In this document: piece after piece, positions 7,844 to 16,646 of the stretch
Layout: each line of letters starts with the position of its first letter
Position numbering within the stretch: position 1 is the first letter of the stretch
Translations under genes and position numbers: made by a program
The notes under the pieces: generated by a model
What the model was told of the DNA's origin: nothing
Database searches by the model: none
Seen by the model: only the letters and a program-made list of their open reading frames with translations
DNA from: Nitrospira sp.
GTDB lineage: Bacteria > Nitrospirota > Nitrospiria > Nitrospirales > Nitrospiraceae
Assembly (NCBI GenBank): GCA_019636915.1
Contig: JAHBWQ010000012.1
Location: 1-42,344, forward strand
Length of the DNA stretch: 42,344 nt
Direction of reading: 5' to 3'

Positions 7844-10678
7844 TCAGCTCTTCTCATGTTCACCGGCCCGATAGGCCTCCTGAAGCAATTGCGCGACGTG
7901 CTTGACCTGGACGGAGTCGCCCACACCATTCTTGAGCTGGACCATGCAAGCCGGACAGCTGGTGGCGACGACATTCGCACCGGTCTTTGAGATGGCACGC
8001 GCTTTCCGTTCAAAGATCTTCTGCGAAGTGTCGTAGTCTTTGACCACGTACGTCCCGGCACCACCGGCACAGCGGTCGGCGTCCGGCATGTCGACAAAGT
8101 TGACGCCGGGCAACGACGACAACACCTGCCGTGGCTCCTTGGTCACCCCTGCCGCGCGAAGATGGCAGGATGAATGGTAGGTCACACGTTGGGTGATACC
8201 AGGACTCTTCGCCATGGGTGGATGCTGCGACGACCGAGCGACAAACTCTGAAATATGGACGACCTTCTTCGCCAACTCTTCCGCTTGAAGCCGTTCGGGT
8301 CCGTCGGCAAAAAGCGCAGGGTAGTCTTTCAACATGAGTGTGCAGGAGGCGCACCCAGTCACGATGCTGTCGTAGGAAGCAAACGACCGGAGGTTGAATC
8401 GCGCCCCGTCGCGCGCAAGGTCGACATGGCCATAGGTTTGTACCGGCGTCCCTGAACAACGTTGTGGCGGGAGTGCAGGCTCGACTCCGTGCTTCTTCAA
8501 GACTTCGATGACGGCATCGCCCACTCCATCGTCGAAATAATTGGCCGCACAGCCGTGGAAATAGGCCACGGGTCGAGCCGGAGGAGAGTCCGCTCCATCG
8601 GGAATCAAATGGGCATATCGCTCCCGTAACTGCCGTGATGCCAATTTCGGTAACACAAGGTCGTGCGGCAATCGTGCCGTCGGAGCCAGGCCCTTCATGA
8701 TCGGCGTCGTAATCCGTTCCAACAGTCGTCTGACAACGGGCCGGTCCCAGAGACGCTGCGTGACGCCCAGAAACCGCAAAACAGATTCAAAGACGGCGCC
8801 CTTCGCCTGAAGCGTAAAGATCCGGCCGGCCAGTCTGTTGGGATGCTCCGCACGCTTCCGAAGAATCAGATCTGACACGTCTACTCCGGCCGGACAGATC
8901 GTGCGGCAGGATTTACAGTTCAGACAGGCTTCCACAACGCGTTTAGAATTCAGATAACTGTAGTCCTTTGAGGTGACGATTTCGAACCAGCCGCGTGAGC
9001 TCATGTCTTCCGATTGAAAGACATCGTACACAGGACAAACCGCATTGCACTTGGCACAGGTCGCGCAAGACTTGGAGAGTCTCGTGTAATCAATGTGGTC
9101 GGTAAAGGAGGCGTTGCTCAGCTTAATGCCGGGATTCAGAACATTCCCCGGATCAAATACGCGTTTGACTTGAACGAAGAGGTCGTATAGCTCCTCACCG
9201 AACATGGTTTTTACCAATTCCGCACGAATTCGACCATCGCCGTGCTCGCCACAAATCGATCCACCGAAGCGGTTCAACACCGTTGAATGGACTTCTTGAT
9301 AGGTCTGCACCATCTTATGGAAATCGCCGCGATCATTTACGTCCAACAAAGGGACAATGTGTGCATTGCCATTGCCGATATGACCGAAGATGGCCACCGG
9401 GATCTGCTGTCCGTCAAAGAATTCTTCTAAATAGCGAATCAAATCGCTGATACGTTGAGCCGGAACGACCACATCATCGACGAAGTTGATCGGCTTCTTT
9501 TTTGGATCAAACCGATAGAGGGTCGGATAGAGTGCCTTCCGCGCTTTCCAGAGCTGCTCTCGCCGTTCCGCATCGAAGGCCAACGTCGGGGCCGAGGCCA
9601 ACCGATACGGACGGCAGATCACACCCAGGGCCTCGGCCTGCGCATGTAGATCAACCGCTTCTGAGTCGGCATCCAACTCAAGCAACAGTGTAGCCGCCGC
9701 ATCCTGCGGAATGCCGTGTTGACCACGCCCGATCAAATTGAGCGTATTGGCATCCATGATTTCCAAGGCACTCGGTTGCAACGTCAGCAATTGCGGCACC
9801 GCCTCGCCGACTTCTTCAAGACTCCGGAAATGAATGAGCGCAGTCAACGTCGCAGCGGGCTTCTCAGCCAATGTGAGCGTCGCCTCACTCACGACTCCCA
9901 GCGTCCCTTCGCTCCCGACAAAGAGCTTCGGTAGGTCGAACAAGCCTTGGGCAAGCCCGTCGGCAAGGCCGAACAGATTGTACCCGGAACTATTTTTACT
10001 GACCGTCGGCCGTTTTGCCGCGATGAGTTCAGCATGGGCTTGTGTCAGCACCAGCACGTCACGTAATGCGGGCACCATGGTCAGCACCCGTTCAAGGGCG
10101 GGATCATCAAGTCTATACGCTCGTGCCTCGATCCATGTCGACGAGGTGAGACACAGACGGAGATTCCGCACATTGTCTTTGACGGATCCATACCGAAGGG
10201 TATGAGGTCCTGAGGAATTGTTTGCAATCATGCCACCGAGCTTGCACATGTCGCCACTCGAGGGATCGGGACCGAACAGCAACCCCTGGGAGCTGAGTTG
10301 TTTGTTCAACTCCGCCAGTACAATGCCTGGCTGGATCCTGGCCCAACGCTCCTCTCGATTGACTTCCAGAATTCGATTCAGACGTGAGACGTCGAGAATG
10401 ATTCCTGAGCCGATCGCGGACCCGGTCAGATTCGTGCCGGCCGCACGAGGAGTGAGCGGAATCCCTCGTGACACGGCATACCTGATTGTCGCGGCCATAT
10501 CGTCTTCCGACTCCGCAAGGACGACAGCCTTCGGCGAAATCCGATAGATGCTGGCATCCACCGCGTACGCTGTAATGGTCGGCACATCATCTTTGACTTT
10601 CGATGAGCCCAGAAGAGCGCGAAGATCGTTGGCGATGGCGCGGGAATTGGTCGGCTGAATCAGGATGGAAGATGGCAT
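7844..10678 (-). CDS. Fused FAD-linked 2-hydroxyacid dehydrogenase with 4Fe-4S and CCG domains (GlcD/GlcF-like, YdiJ-like)
   Basis: A 944-residue fusion. Residues about 35-215 form a PCMH-type FAD-binding domain (PRAAGTNLTGSAIGSG and SGDMCKLGGMIANNSSGPHT). Residues about 230-525 are the FAD-oxidase C domain, with CGEHGDGRIR near the flavin. Two 4Fe-4S motifs follow (CATCAKCNAVCP and CLNCKSCRTICP, about 535-605). Two CCG cysteine-rich domains close the protein (HGCAANYF...CSGTP...GCASC, and SSCHLR...CAGGAG...SCPAC). The same modules are split as GlcD/GlcF in glycolate oxidase and fused in YdiJ-type proteins. It should oxidise a D-2-hydroxyacid such as D-lactate, glycolate or D-2-hydroxyglutarate and pass electrons through Fe-S centres to a quinone or cytochrome. 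The substrate cannot be fixed from sequence. Confidence 0.88.
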   Translation of the reverse strand: MPSSILIQPTNSRAIANDLRALLGSSKVKDDVPTITAYAVDASIYRISPKAVVLAESEDDMAATIRYAVSRGIPLTPRAAGTNLTGSAIGSGIILDVSRLNRILEVNREERWARIQPGIVLAELNKQLSSQGLLFGPDPSSGDMCKLGGMIANNSSGPHTLRYGSVKDNVRNLRLCLTSSTWIEARAYRLDDPALERVLTMVPALRDVLVLTQAHAELIAAKRPTVSKNSSGYNLFGLADGLAQGLFDLPKLFVGSEGTLGVVSEATLTLAEKPAATLTALIHFRSLEEVGEAVPQLLTLQPSALEIMDANTLNLIGRGQHGIPQDAAATLLLELDADSEAVDLHAQAEALGVICRPYRLASAPTLAFDAERREQLWKARKALYPTLYRFDPKKKPINFVDDVVVPAQRISDLIRYLEEFFDGQQIPVAIFGHIGNGNAHIVPLLDVNDRGDFHKMVQTYQEVHSTVLNRFGGSICGEHGDGRIRAELVKTMFGEELYDLFVQVKRVFDPGNVLNPGIKLSNASFTDHIDYTRLSKSCATCAKCNAVCPVYDVFQSEDMSSRGWFEIVTSKDYSYLNSKRVVEACLNCKSCRTICPAGVDVSDLILRKRAEHPNRLAGRIFTLQAKGAVFESVLRFLGVTQRLWDRPVVRRLLERITTPIMKGLAPTARLPHDLVLPKLASRQLRERYAHLIPDGADSPPARPVAYFHGCAANYFDDGVGDAVIEVLKKHGVEPALPPQRCSGTPVQTYGHVDLARDGARFNLRSFASYDSIVTGCASCTLMLKDYPALFADGPERLQAEELAKKVVHISEFVARSSQHPPMAKSPGITQRVTYHSSCHLRAAGVTKEPRQVLSSLPGVNFVDMPDADRCAGGAGTYVVKDYDTSQKIFERKARAISKTGANVVATSCPACMVQLKNGVGDSVQVKHVAQLLQEAYRAGEHEKS

Positions 10679-10774
10679 GAGAACAATCCCATTCTAAACG
10701 GCGGGTCTGGAAAGGACAAGGCCGTTGTCGATTCAGAAGATAATCTCCTACAATGTGGGAGAAGACCAGCACAC

Positions 10775-11731
10775 ATGGATCGACCGGCACTCTACATCAC
10801 GCGTCTCCTCCCTCCACCGGTGCTCGAGGCGATTCCTCAGCAGTACCGACTGCTCACCAGCCCTTCGGATGATCCACCGACCGTCACGGAACTTCGGCAA
10901 GGATTTGCAGAAGCTGACGCCGTCATCTGCACACTGAGCGATCGCATCGACGCATCGCTCTTGTCCCACGCAACTCGACTGAAGATCATCGCCAACTATG
11001 CCGTGGGGTACAACAACATTGATGTGGTGGCCGCCGCACAGCGGGGCATCGTTGTCAGCAATACACCGGATGTATTGACGGAAGCGACGGCCGACCTGAC
11101 CTGGGCCCTTCTTCTCGCCGTGGCGCGACGAGTGGCAGAAGGAGATCGCTGGGTTCGAACAGGCACGTGGCCGGGCTGGAGACCGACACAGATGCTCGGG
11201 GGCGAGGTCTCAGGCAAGACACTCGGGATCATCGGGATGGGACGCATCGGACAGGCCGTGGCTCGACGCGCGGTGGGATTCGGCATGCCCGTCATCTATG
11301 CCGGACGCCATGCCGTCGTGTCCCCACCCGGCGTCGCATGGACACAGCGATCTCTTCCCGAGGTGCTTTCAGAGTCCGACTTCCTCTCACTCCACGTCCC
11401 GCTCACTGATGCGACCTACCATCTCATCGGCCGACAGGAACTGCCCGCTATGAAACCGACCTCGTTCCTTCTTAATACTTCAAGAGGCCCGGTCATCGAC
11501 GAAACCGAGTTGATCGCGGCACTCGAAGCCGGAACTATCGCAGGTGCTGGGTTGGACGTCTACGAGCAGGAACCGGTGGTCTCATCGAGGTTATTGACTC
11601 TTCCGAATGTGGTCCTGCTTCCACACCTGGGATCCGCCACACTGGAGACTCGCGTTCGGATGGGACTGGTGTGCGTGAAAAATGTTGCTGCCGTCTTGGA
11701 TGGGAGAACGGCGCCGAATCAAGTGCGCTAA
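10775..11731 (+). CDS. NAD(P)-dependent D-2-hydroxyacid dehydrogenase (glyoxylate/hydroxypyruvate reductase-like)
   Basis: A 318-residue member of the D-isomer-specific 2-hydroxyacid dehydrogenase family. The Rossmann domain shows GIIGMGRIGQAVARR near residue 150. The catalytic triad is visible as Arg in NTSRGPVIDE, Glu in GLDVYEQEP and His in LLPHLGSATLETR. The sequence NYAVGYNNIDVVAAAQRGI is characteristic of the glyoxylate/hydroxypyruvate reductase (GyaR/GhrB) branch. Family reactions reduce glyoxylate to glycolate or hydroxypyruvate to D-glycerate. It is divergent from the FAD-linked dehydrogenase with 96 bp between the start codons, so the two could share control and substrates. Confidence 0.87.
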   Translation: MDRPALYITRLLPPPVLEAIPQQYRLLTSPSDDPPTVTELRQGFAEADAVICTLSDRIDASLLSHATRLKIIANYAVGYNNIDVVAAAQRGIVVSNTPDVLTEATADLTWALLLAVARRVAEGDRWVRTGTWPGWRPTQMLGGEVSGKTLGIIGMGRIGQAVARRAVGFGMPVIYAGRHAVVSPPGVAWTQRSLPEVLSESDFLSLHVPLTDATYHLIGRQELPAMKPTSFLLNTSRGPVIDETELIAALEAGTIAGAGLDVYEQEPVVSSRLLTLPNVVLLPHLGSATLETRVRMGLVCVKNVAAVLDGRTAPNQVR

Positions 11732-11757
11732 GAAGAGGAGAACCACCACAAGAGTAG

Positions 11758-13743
11758 TTACGAAGCGTAGCGAAAACCGATATCTCCCCCTTGTTGTTTT
11801 CCCTTGAGTGCTGCCAAGCGCTGTGGAACATCGTGAAACGACGGAATCGCTTGAAAGGCAAGCGCCGCCTTCTCCCACTGTTCTTGGGCTTCATAGAGAA
11901 GTCCCAACTGATACCGAATAGCTTGCCCTTTTGCTCCTTGACAGCGAGGGTCGGCTAAGACGGCTTCGAGTCCCACAATCGCCTTGCTGAGCTGTTGCTC
12001 GTCCTTCAGGCAAATGGCTGTCATCAAGGCCGAATCGAGATAGAAGGGATCACTGCCCATGGAGATACGGAATGCGCTCTGAGCTTCGTCGTACAACCCC
12101 ATGTTCTTATAGGCCACTCCCAATGCATAGTACGTCTCGTAGTCTGGCGGTGGCTCAGCTGGTTCCTTCGCCATGCCCTGCTGCATGGTGGCGGGAATGG
12201 CCGAAGTCCGTGCGCTACTTGACGATCGATCACTCGCAGACAGAGGCAAAGGAGGGACCGATGGCTGTGTATCCTGGACCATCACGGGGGGAGCGACAAT
12301 CGGGGCAGAGAAGGTCTGTTCTTCCTGCGGATCTGTATCCATGCCTGGTGCCGCACTGAGTACCGATGACTCGTCGTCCCTTGTAAAGATGTTGGCAGAA
12401 CTCGAGACGGCATCCGGTTCAGCCCCTACGATCACAACCTCCTGTGTTTCTTGCTCTACCGGCTCTCTCTTTACGACAGCAGCTTGCTGATCGACAGACG
12501 CCTCTTCGATCCGAACGTCTTCCTGTTCCCCAGGAGTTGTTCCCGTGGCCCCCTTCTTCACTCGTTCGGCCAATCGATTCACGAAGTCGGCATCGGTCGA
12601 CAGGGTTTTCACCTTCTCAAAGAGTTCCTCGTGGAGGCTTTCCATCCCGGGCTCTGGATGAGCTAAGAGGACTTCGACCGCCTTGGCGTATTGAAAGGCA
12701 GCCTCTGCGTGGTTGCCTTTTTCTTCGTACAGTTCGCCATTGAGTTCCAACAACGGGACGGAGTTCGGCTCTACGACCAACACTTCCTGAATCAGTGATT
12801 CCGCAAGATCCAGATCGCGGGCCCGCAACGCCGCGCCGGCCAAAAAGCGATATTCTCCGACCGCGACTTGTACATCTCCCCGTTGTAGATGCAACCGAGC
12901 CAGGAGTTGGCAGACTTGCGGGTTGCCAGGTTCTCGCGTCAACAGCTGGTTCAGAATGGCTTCTGCGCCGTTGTACTGCTTTTCCATAATGCGCCGAACC
13001 GCTTCGGCCAGTAGATCAACCGGCTCCGTGGGTTTCTGAGTCGGTGTGAATTTCTGGGTGGATGCAGAAGCGGTCGGTTTGACGGTTTTGGCTGATCCGT
13101 TTCCGCCCTGCTTGAGGCTTTCAACAAATTGCGCTGCTTCGCTGTTCTGTGGATCAATTTTCAGGACGGCCAGATAAGCATCCTTTGCCTCATCATATCG
13201 TCCTTGCGCTGACTTTTCTCGACCCAACTGGAGATAGACCTTCGTCGCTTCATCCTGCTGATTCTCCTGAACACACAGTTCGGCGACGCGTTGCTGCGCG
13301 TTGAGGTTCGATGGGTCGTGCGTGATGATCTTTTTGTAAACTTCGAGGGCGTCCTTCCCACGGCGCTCTTTGAGGTAATACTTCCCGAGGGTGAGATAAT
13401 CCTGCACGGCACTGCTGGTGAGGCCTCGTTCTACATTCAAATCCCCAAGATGACGGTAGACCTCATAGCGCGTCGGATCACACTTGAGCACCTTCTTGAA
13501 TGCCGCGATAGCCTTGAGGGTTGCTCCTTCCGCACGAAAGGCAGAAGCCGCCTGCATATAGGCTGCCGCTGCATCGGCCGGCACATTCCGCTTTAAGTGC
13601 AAATCACCGATGGTATTGTGGATACTGCCGTCGGACGGATTGTCGTTGGCGAGTTTTTTCCACTCCGCGATCGCAGCCTCATACTGCCCTCGAGACGACA
13701 GCAGCTGAGCCTGTTGAAGGATACGGCCTCGATCCGGTGGCAC
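11758..13743 (-). CDS. Tetratricopeptide-repeat protein
   Basis: About 661 residues. The start is set at a GTG at 13743, because GGAGG lies 8 nt upstream; an ATG six bases earlier is too close to that site, and a TTG at 13773 would add ten residues. Many TPR units fill about residues 10-375 (for example YEAAIAEWKKLANDNPSDGS and LNQLLTREPGNPQVCQLLARL). A low-complexity Glu/Val/Ser/Pro-rich linker covers about 385-520. A second TPR block lies near the C-terminus (YYALGVAYKNMGLYDEAQSA). No signal peptide or enzymatic domain is seen. It is likely a cytoplasmic scaffold for protein assembly; its partner is unknown. It converges on the upstream plus-strand dehydrogenase gene. Confidence 0.85.
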   Translation of the reverse strand: MPPDRGRILQQAQLLSSRGQYEAAIAEWKKLANDNPSDGSIHNTIGDLHLKRNVPADAAAAYMQAASAFRAEGATLKAIAAFKKVLKCDPTRYEVYRHLGDLNVERGLTSSAVQDYLTLGKYYLKERRGKDALEVYKKIITHDPSNLNAQQRVAELCVQENQQDEATKVYLQLGREKSAQGRYDEAKDAYLAVLKIDPQNSEAAQFVESLKQGGNGSAKTVKPTASASTQKFTPTQKPTEPVDLLAEAVRRIMEKQYNGAEAILNQLLTREPGNPQVCQLLARLHLQRGDVQVAVGEYRFLAGAALRARDLDLAESLIQEVLVVEPNSVPLLELNGELYEEKGNHAEAAFQYAKAVEVLLAHPEPGMESLHEELFEKVKTLSTDADFVNRLAERVKKGATGTTPGEQEDVRIEEASVDQQAAVVKREPVEQETQEVVIVGAEPDAVSSSANIFTRDDESSVLSAAPGMDTDPQEEQTFSAPIVAPPVMVQDTQPSVPPLPLSASDRSSSSARTSAIPATMQQGMAKEPAEPPPDYETYYALGVAYKNMGLYDEAQSAFRISMGSDPFYLDSALMTAICLKDEQQLSKAIVGLEAVLADPRCQGAKGQAIRYQLGLLYEAQEQWEKAALAFQAIPSFHDVPQRLAALKGKQQGGDIGFRYAS

Positions 13744-13835
13744 AAACATGCCCTCCATATACGGAACAGCCAAACGCTAACAGCCCCAATGGGTTTTGTC
13801 TAGAAATTGAGGGAATTAGACAGTAATCTTGTTGT

Positions 13836-13888
13836 GGCAGAAGAGACGACTCCCCTGGTCTACGACCAGGAGAGCCAGTCCTTCTGCC
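13836..13888. terminator. Long two-part stem-loop between the cold-shock gene and the TPR gene
   Basis: Outer arms GGCAGAAG (13836-13843) and CTTCTGCC (13881-13888) enclose an inner perfect hairpin CCTGGTC-TAC-GACCAGG (13854-13870). The structure begins 24 bp after the stop of the cold-shock gene on the minus strand and precedes the TPR gene. No T-run follows, so it could be a factor-assisted terminator, an mRNA-stabilising 3' structure or a processing site. Confidence 0.6.
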
Positions 13889-13911
13889 CAACAAGGCACA
13901 CGAAGAAATGA

Positions 13912-14130
13912 CTACGAAGCAGCAATGGCTGCCTTCAGCACGTTGGCCGCTTGTGGGCCCTTGGCTCCTTGCACGATATCAAACTCAACGTTTTCACCCT
14001 CTTTGAGTGTCTTGAATCCATCTCCTTGTAATGCAGAGTAGTGAACGAACACATCGTCCCCATTATCCAACCGAATAAACCCAAACCCTTTTCGATCATT
14101 GAACCACTTCACCGTACCTTTTGTCTTCAC
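13912..14130 (-). CDS. Cold-shock-domain protein (CspA family)
   Basis: A 72-residue single cold-shock domain: an OB-fold that binds single-stranded RNA/DNA and melts mRNA structure. RNP1 appears as KGFGFIRL and RNP2 as DVFVHYSAL; the opening [15 protein letters not shown] is canonical. Translation starts at a GTG at 14130 with AGGAGGA about 5 nt upstream. The predicted promoter lies roughly 180 nt further up, leaving a long leader of the kind known in cspA mRNAs, where it acts as a temperature-responsive structure. Several family members are not cold-induced, so induction here is inferred. Confidence 0.95.
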   Translation of the reverse strand: MKTKGTVKWFNDRKGFGFIRLDNGDDVFVHYSALQGDGFKTLKEGENVEFDIVQGAKGPQAANVLKAAIAAS

Positions 14131-14314
14131 GGACTCCTCCTTTTGTCAACAACGACGAATAGTTACGTAGCGCCTCCACCCATGTTTTGCTCGATGAGAG
14201 CTGAAGAAGTAGGACGAACATGCACTCGGCTGGGAGATAGGGACGGGCACCTGAAGGAGTGATGAATCGCTCACAGAACCCATACATCTCTAGATAGGAT
14301 CAAAGTCGCGCTGC

Positions 14315-14342
14315 ATGTAACATAGGGCGTATGCTCTGTCAA
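14315..14342 (-). promoter_or_regulatory. Predicted sigma-70 promoter for the cold-shock gene
   Basis: Read on the minus strand, a perfect -35 box TTGACA (14337-14342) is followed after 16 bp by TTACAT (14315-14320). The predicted start is near 14308, giving a leader of about 178 nt. The 5' side of the -35 box is directly joined to the inverted repeat at 14342-14355. Confidence 0.55.
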
Positions 14343-14355
14343 GGAAATCTTTCCT
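14342..14355. repeat. Perfect inverted repeat AGGAAA-TC-TTTCCT in the divergent control region
   Basis: Six-bp arms with a 2-bp centre abut the -35 box of the predicted csp promoter and lie about 20 bp upstream of the -35 box for lptF. The spacing suits a regulator acting on both promoters. Confidence 0.5.
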
Positions 14356-14374
14356 GACAAGATTTTCTCCTGTG

Positions 14375-14403
14375 TTTACAAGGGAGATAGACTCTCCTAT
14401 AGT
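14375..14403 (+). promoter_or_regulatory. Predicted sigma-70 promoter for the lptF-lpxD operon, with a dyad in its spacer
   Basis: TTTACA (14375-14380), a 17-bp spacer and TATAGT (14398-14403) form a near-consensus promoter about 30 bp before the lptF start. The spacer contains the inverted repeat GGAGA-TAGAC-TCTCC (14383-14397), where a bound protein would block RNA polymerase. Confidence 0.6.
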
Positions 14404-14433
14404 GTCTTCAATTTCTCCGTCTTTAGAAACTCT

Positions 14434-15525
14434 GTGATCTTACGCACGCTACTTGATCGTTACATCTTCACCGAGCTTCTTTCTCCGTTCGGGCTCAGCC
14501 TCGGCGCCCTCTGTTTTGTCATGCTGACCAGAGAACTCTTGCGTCTCGTCGAGCTCTTGGTTTCCAAAGGAGTCGGGATCTGGGCCGTACTCAAAGTGAT
14601 TGCCATGCTGCTTCCCTCCGGACTCGTCCTCACGCTTCCCATTGCCGGGCTCATCGCCTCGGTGACCGCCTTTGGCCGGTTGTCCTTCGATAAAGAACTG
14701 ATCGCCATGCGAGCGGCCGGCCTCAGCCTCGTGCGTTTGTCGCAACCCGTGGTCTTGTTTTCTGTCTGCGTCTTTACCTTGACGTTGATCTTGTCTCAGT
14801 GGGGACAGCCCTGGAGTTCACTCAATCTCAAGAAGGTGGCGCTCAATCTGTTGAAAGATCAACTCGCGCTGGCCCTCGAACGCGGGACCTTCAACGAACC
14901 GATCCCCAATATGATGATCTATGTTCCGGAAGGTGAACAGGGGCGCCCGGCGCCCGGCATCTTCATCTCGGATGAACGTCTCCCCAATGAGCCACGTGTC
15001 ATTGTGGCGGAACACTATCGTATCTTTATGGATGCTGAACATGACCACGTAGCACTGCAATTGGAGAACGGCATGATTCATAGCCGTCCGCCTCAGATCG
15101 ATCAGTCTCAACAGATCGCCTTTTCCAGCTATGACATCAAGATCAATCTGAACCTCAGCAGTTACGCGGCGACTGAGGAACGCCCCTCGTACGACCAAAT
15201 CATGGCACGCCTCGCTGAAACCGACGGCAAAGATGCCGGCGCACTCCGGCGCATGATGGAATACTATCGAGACTTGGCCTTCCCCACGGCCTCCTTTGTC
15301 TTTTGCCTCCTTGGCGTCCCGGTTGGGATCGTGTCGAAACGATCCGGTCGTATCGGTGGCTTCGCGGTCGGTGTCGGTATCATCATCGCATTCTACATCC
15401 TGAACGTTGGATGCGATTTTCTGGTGACAGCCCTCATCCTTCATCCGTTTTGGGGTGCGTGGCTGCCCAACGTTATCTTTATGATTGTCACCCTCATGAT
15501 GTTCTATCGGGTAAGTAGGCAGTAG
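14434..15525 (+). CDS. lptF: LPS export permease LptF
   Basis: LptF is one of the two inner-membrane permease subunits of the LptB2FGC transporter, which pulls lipopolysaccharide from the inner membrane and feeds it to the periplasmic bridge. The 363-residue protein begins at GTG (14434) with LLDRYIFTELLSPFGLSLGA, typical of the YjgP/YjgQ family. It shows three N-terminal membrane segments (about 15-35, 55-80, 100-120), a periplasmic beta-jellyroll (about 130-265) and three C-terminal membrane segments (about 275-360, including PVGIVSKRSGRIGGFAVG). I distinguish it from LptG by order and family resemblance only. It is 4 bp from the next gene. The ATPase gene lptB is not in the window. Confidence 0.88.
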   Translation: MILRTLLDRYIFTELLSPFGLSLGALCFVMLTRELLRLVELLVSKGVGIWAVLKVIAMLLPSGLVLTLPIAGLIASVTAFGRLSFDKELIAMRAAGLSLVRLSQPVVLFSVCVFTLTLILSQWGQPWSSLNLKKVALNLLKDQLALALERGTFNEPIPNMMIYVPEGEQGRPAPGIFISDERLPNEPRVIVAEHYRIFMDAEHDHVALQLENGMIHSRPPQIDQSQQIAFSSYDIKINLNLSSYAATEERPSYDQIMARLAETDGKDAGALRRMMEYYRDLAFPTASFVFCLLGVPVGIVSKRSGRIGGFAVGVGIIIAFYILNVGCDFLVTALILHPFWGAWLPNVIFMIVTLMMFYRVSRQ

Positions 15526-15529
15526 CACG

Positions 15530-16621
15530 ATGACGATTCTGTTCCGGTATATCCTGCGCGAGTATGCGAAAATTTTCGGTATGTGTTTTTCTGGTTTGGT
15601 GACGATCTATGTGGTCATCGATTTTTTCGAGAAAGTCCGCCGATTTCTTCGCTATGAATCCGGCATCCTGCCGATTCTGTTGTACTTCACACTGAAGATT
15701 CCCTCGATTTCTTTCCAGGTCGCCCCTTTTGCCGTTCTCGTCGCCACCCTGCTGACGCTTGGTCTGCTCTCCCGCAGCAATGAAATCACGGCCATGCGAA
15801 GCTGTGGAGTGAGCCTGCTCTGGATGTCTTCCCCTTTTCTCCTCTTCGCCGGCAGCATGTCAGTGGTCCTCCTCAGTTTCAGCTCAACGATTATCCCGCT
15901 CGCCTCCGAAAAGGCCGAAGAGGTTCGTGCCATCCAGATCGAACAGAAACCGGCACCCGTCACCATCAAAGCCGTTCAACCATGGGCTCGCATCAGTACC
16001 AACAGCCTCATGAAGGTAGCGGAAATCGATGCCGAGGGCAAAACCTTGCGCGGGATACGCATTTTTTACTTTCGCCCGCCCTTCCAGCTCGACCGAATTA
16101 CAGAGGCTGAGGAAGCTCGCTATGCGACTGATGGTTGGGTGCTTCGGAATGGGCATCACCGCCAATTTCACTCGAGCGAGAATGTCGAGCTTGCTCGGTT
16201 CTCAGAACAGCCCATCACTATTCCGTTGATTCCCGACGATTTCACGAGTTCACTCGTAGGAAACTCAGAAACGATGACCTTCCGGGACATTCACAACTAC
16301 CTAGAACGGTTTCGCCAGGAAGGATTCACCTTTTCCCGGTTGCTCACAGACTACCACGATCGTATGGCGCTGCCCTTGGTCACAGTCGTGATGGTCCTCA
16401 TCGGCATTGCGCTGAGTCTGCGGCGAAGCGGTGTCCGTGGCGGGAATATGACTGTGGGAATCGGACAAGCCTTCATTGTGGGATTTTGCTATTGGACCAC
16501 GCATTCCGTTGCCATTGCGCTAGGACGAGGAGGAGCCCTGGCACCCATCGTAGCCGGCTGGATGGCGAATGCCCTATTCCTGAGCTTCGGTCTGTATTTG
16601 TTGCTAAAAGTTCGCCATTAG
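15530..16621 (+). CDS. lptG: LPS export permease LptG
   Basis: Partner permease of LptF in the LPS transporter, also 363 residues. It opens ILFRYILREYAKIFGMCFSG, followed by VIDFFEKVRRFLRY in the first loop, a stretch common to LptG homologues. Membrane segments fall at about 15-35, 55-80 and 100-120, then a periplasmic domain and three more segments near 275-360 (RRSGVRGGNMTVGIGQAFIV). It starts 4 bp after the lptF stop, so the pair is co-translated. A 78-bp gap with two small hairpins separates it from the FabF-like gene. Confidence 0.88.
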   Translation: MTILFRYILREYAKIFGMCFSGLVTIYVVIDFFEKVRRFLRYESGILPILLYFTLKIPSISFQVAPFAVLVATLLTLGLLSRSNEITAMRSCGVSLLWMSSPFLLFAGSMSVVLLSFSSTIIPLASEKAEEVRAIQIEQKPAPVTIKAVQPWARISTNSLMKVAEIDAEGKTLRGIRIFYFRPPFQLDRITEAEEARYATDGWVLRNGHHRQFHSSENVELARFSEQPITIPLIPDDFTSSLVGNSETMTFRDIHNYLERFRQEGFTFSRLLTDYHDRMALPLVTVVMVLIGIALSLRRSGVRGGNMTVGIGQAFIVGFCYWTTHSVAIALGRGGALAPIVAGWMANALFLSFGLYLLLKVRH

Positions 16622-16646
16622 ACATCCGTTTCTTAGTTGACTGTCC

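Noticed and set aside
14818..15528. 236-codon minus-strand frame opposite lptF
   Set aside because: Antisense shadow; lptF has clear membrane topology and family motifs on the plus strand.
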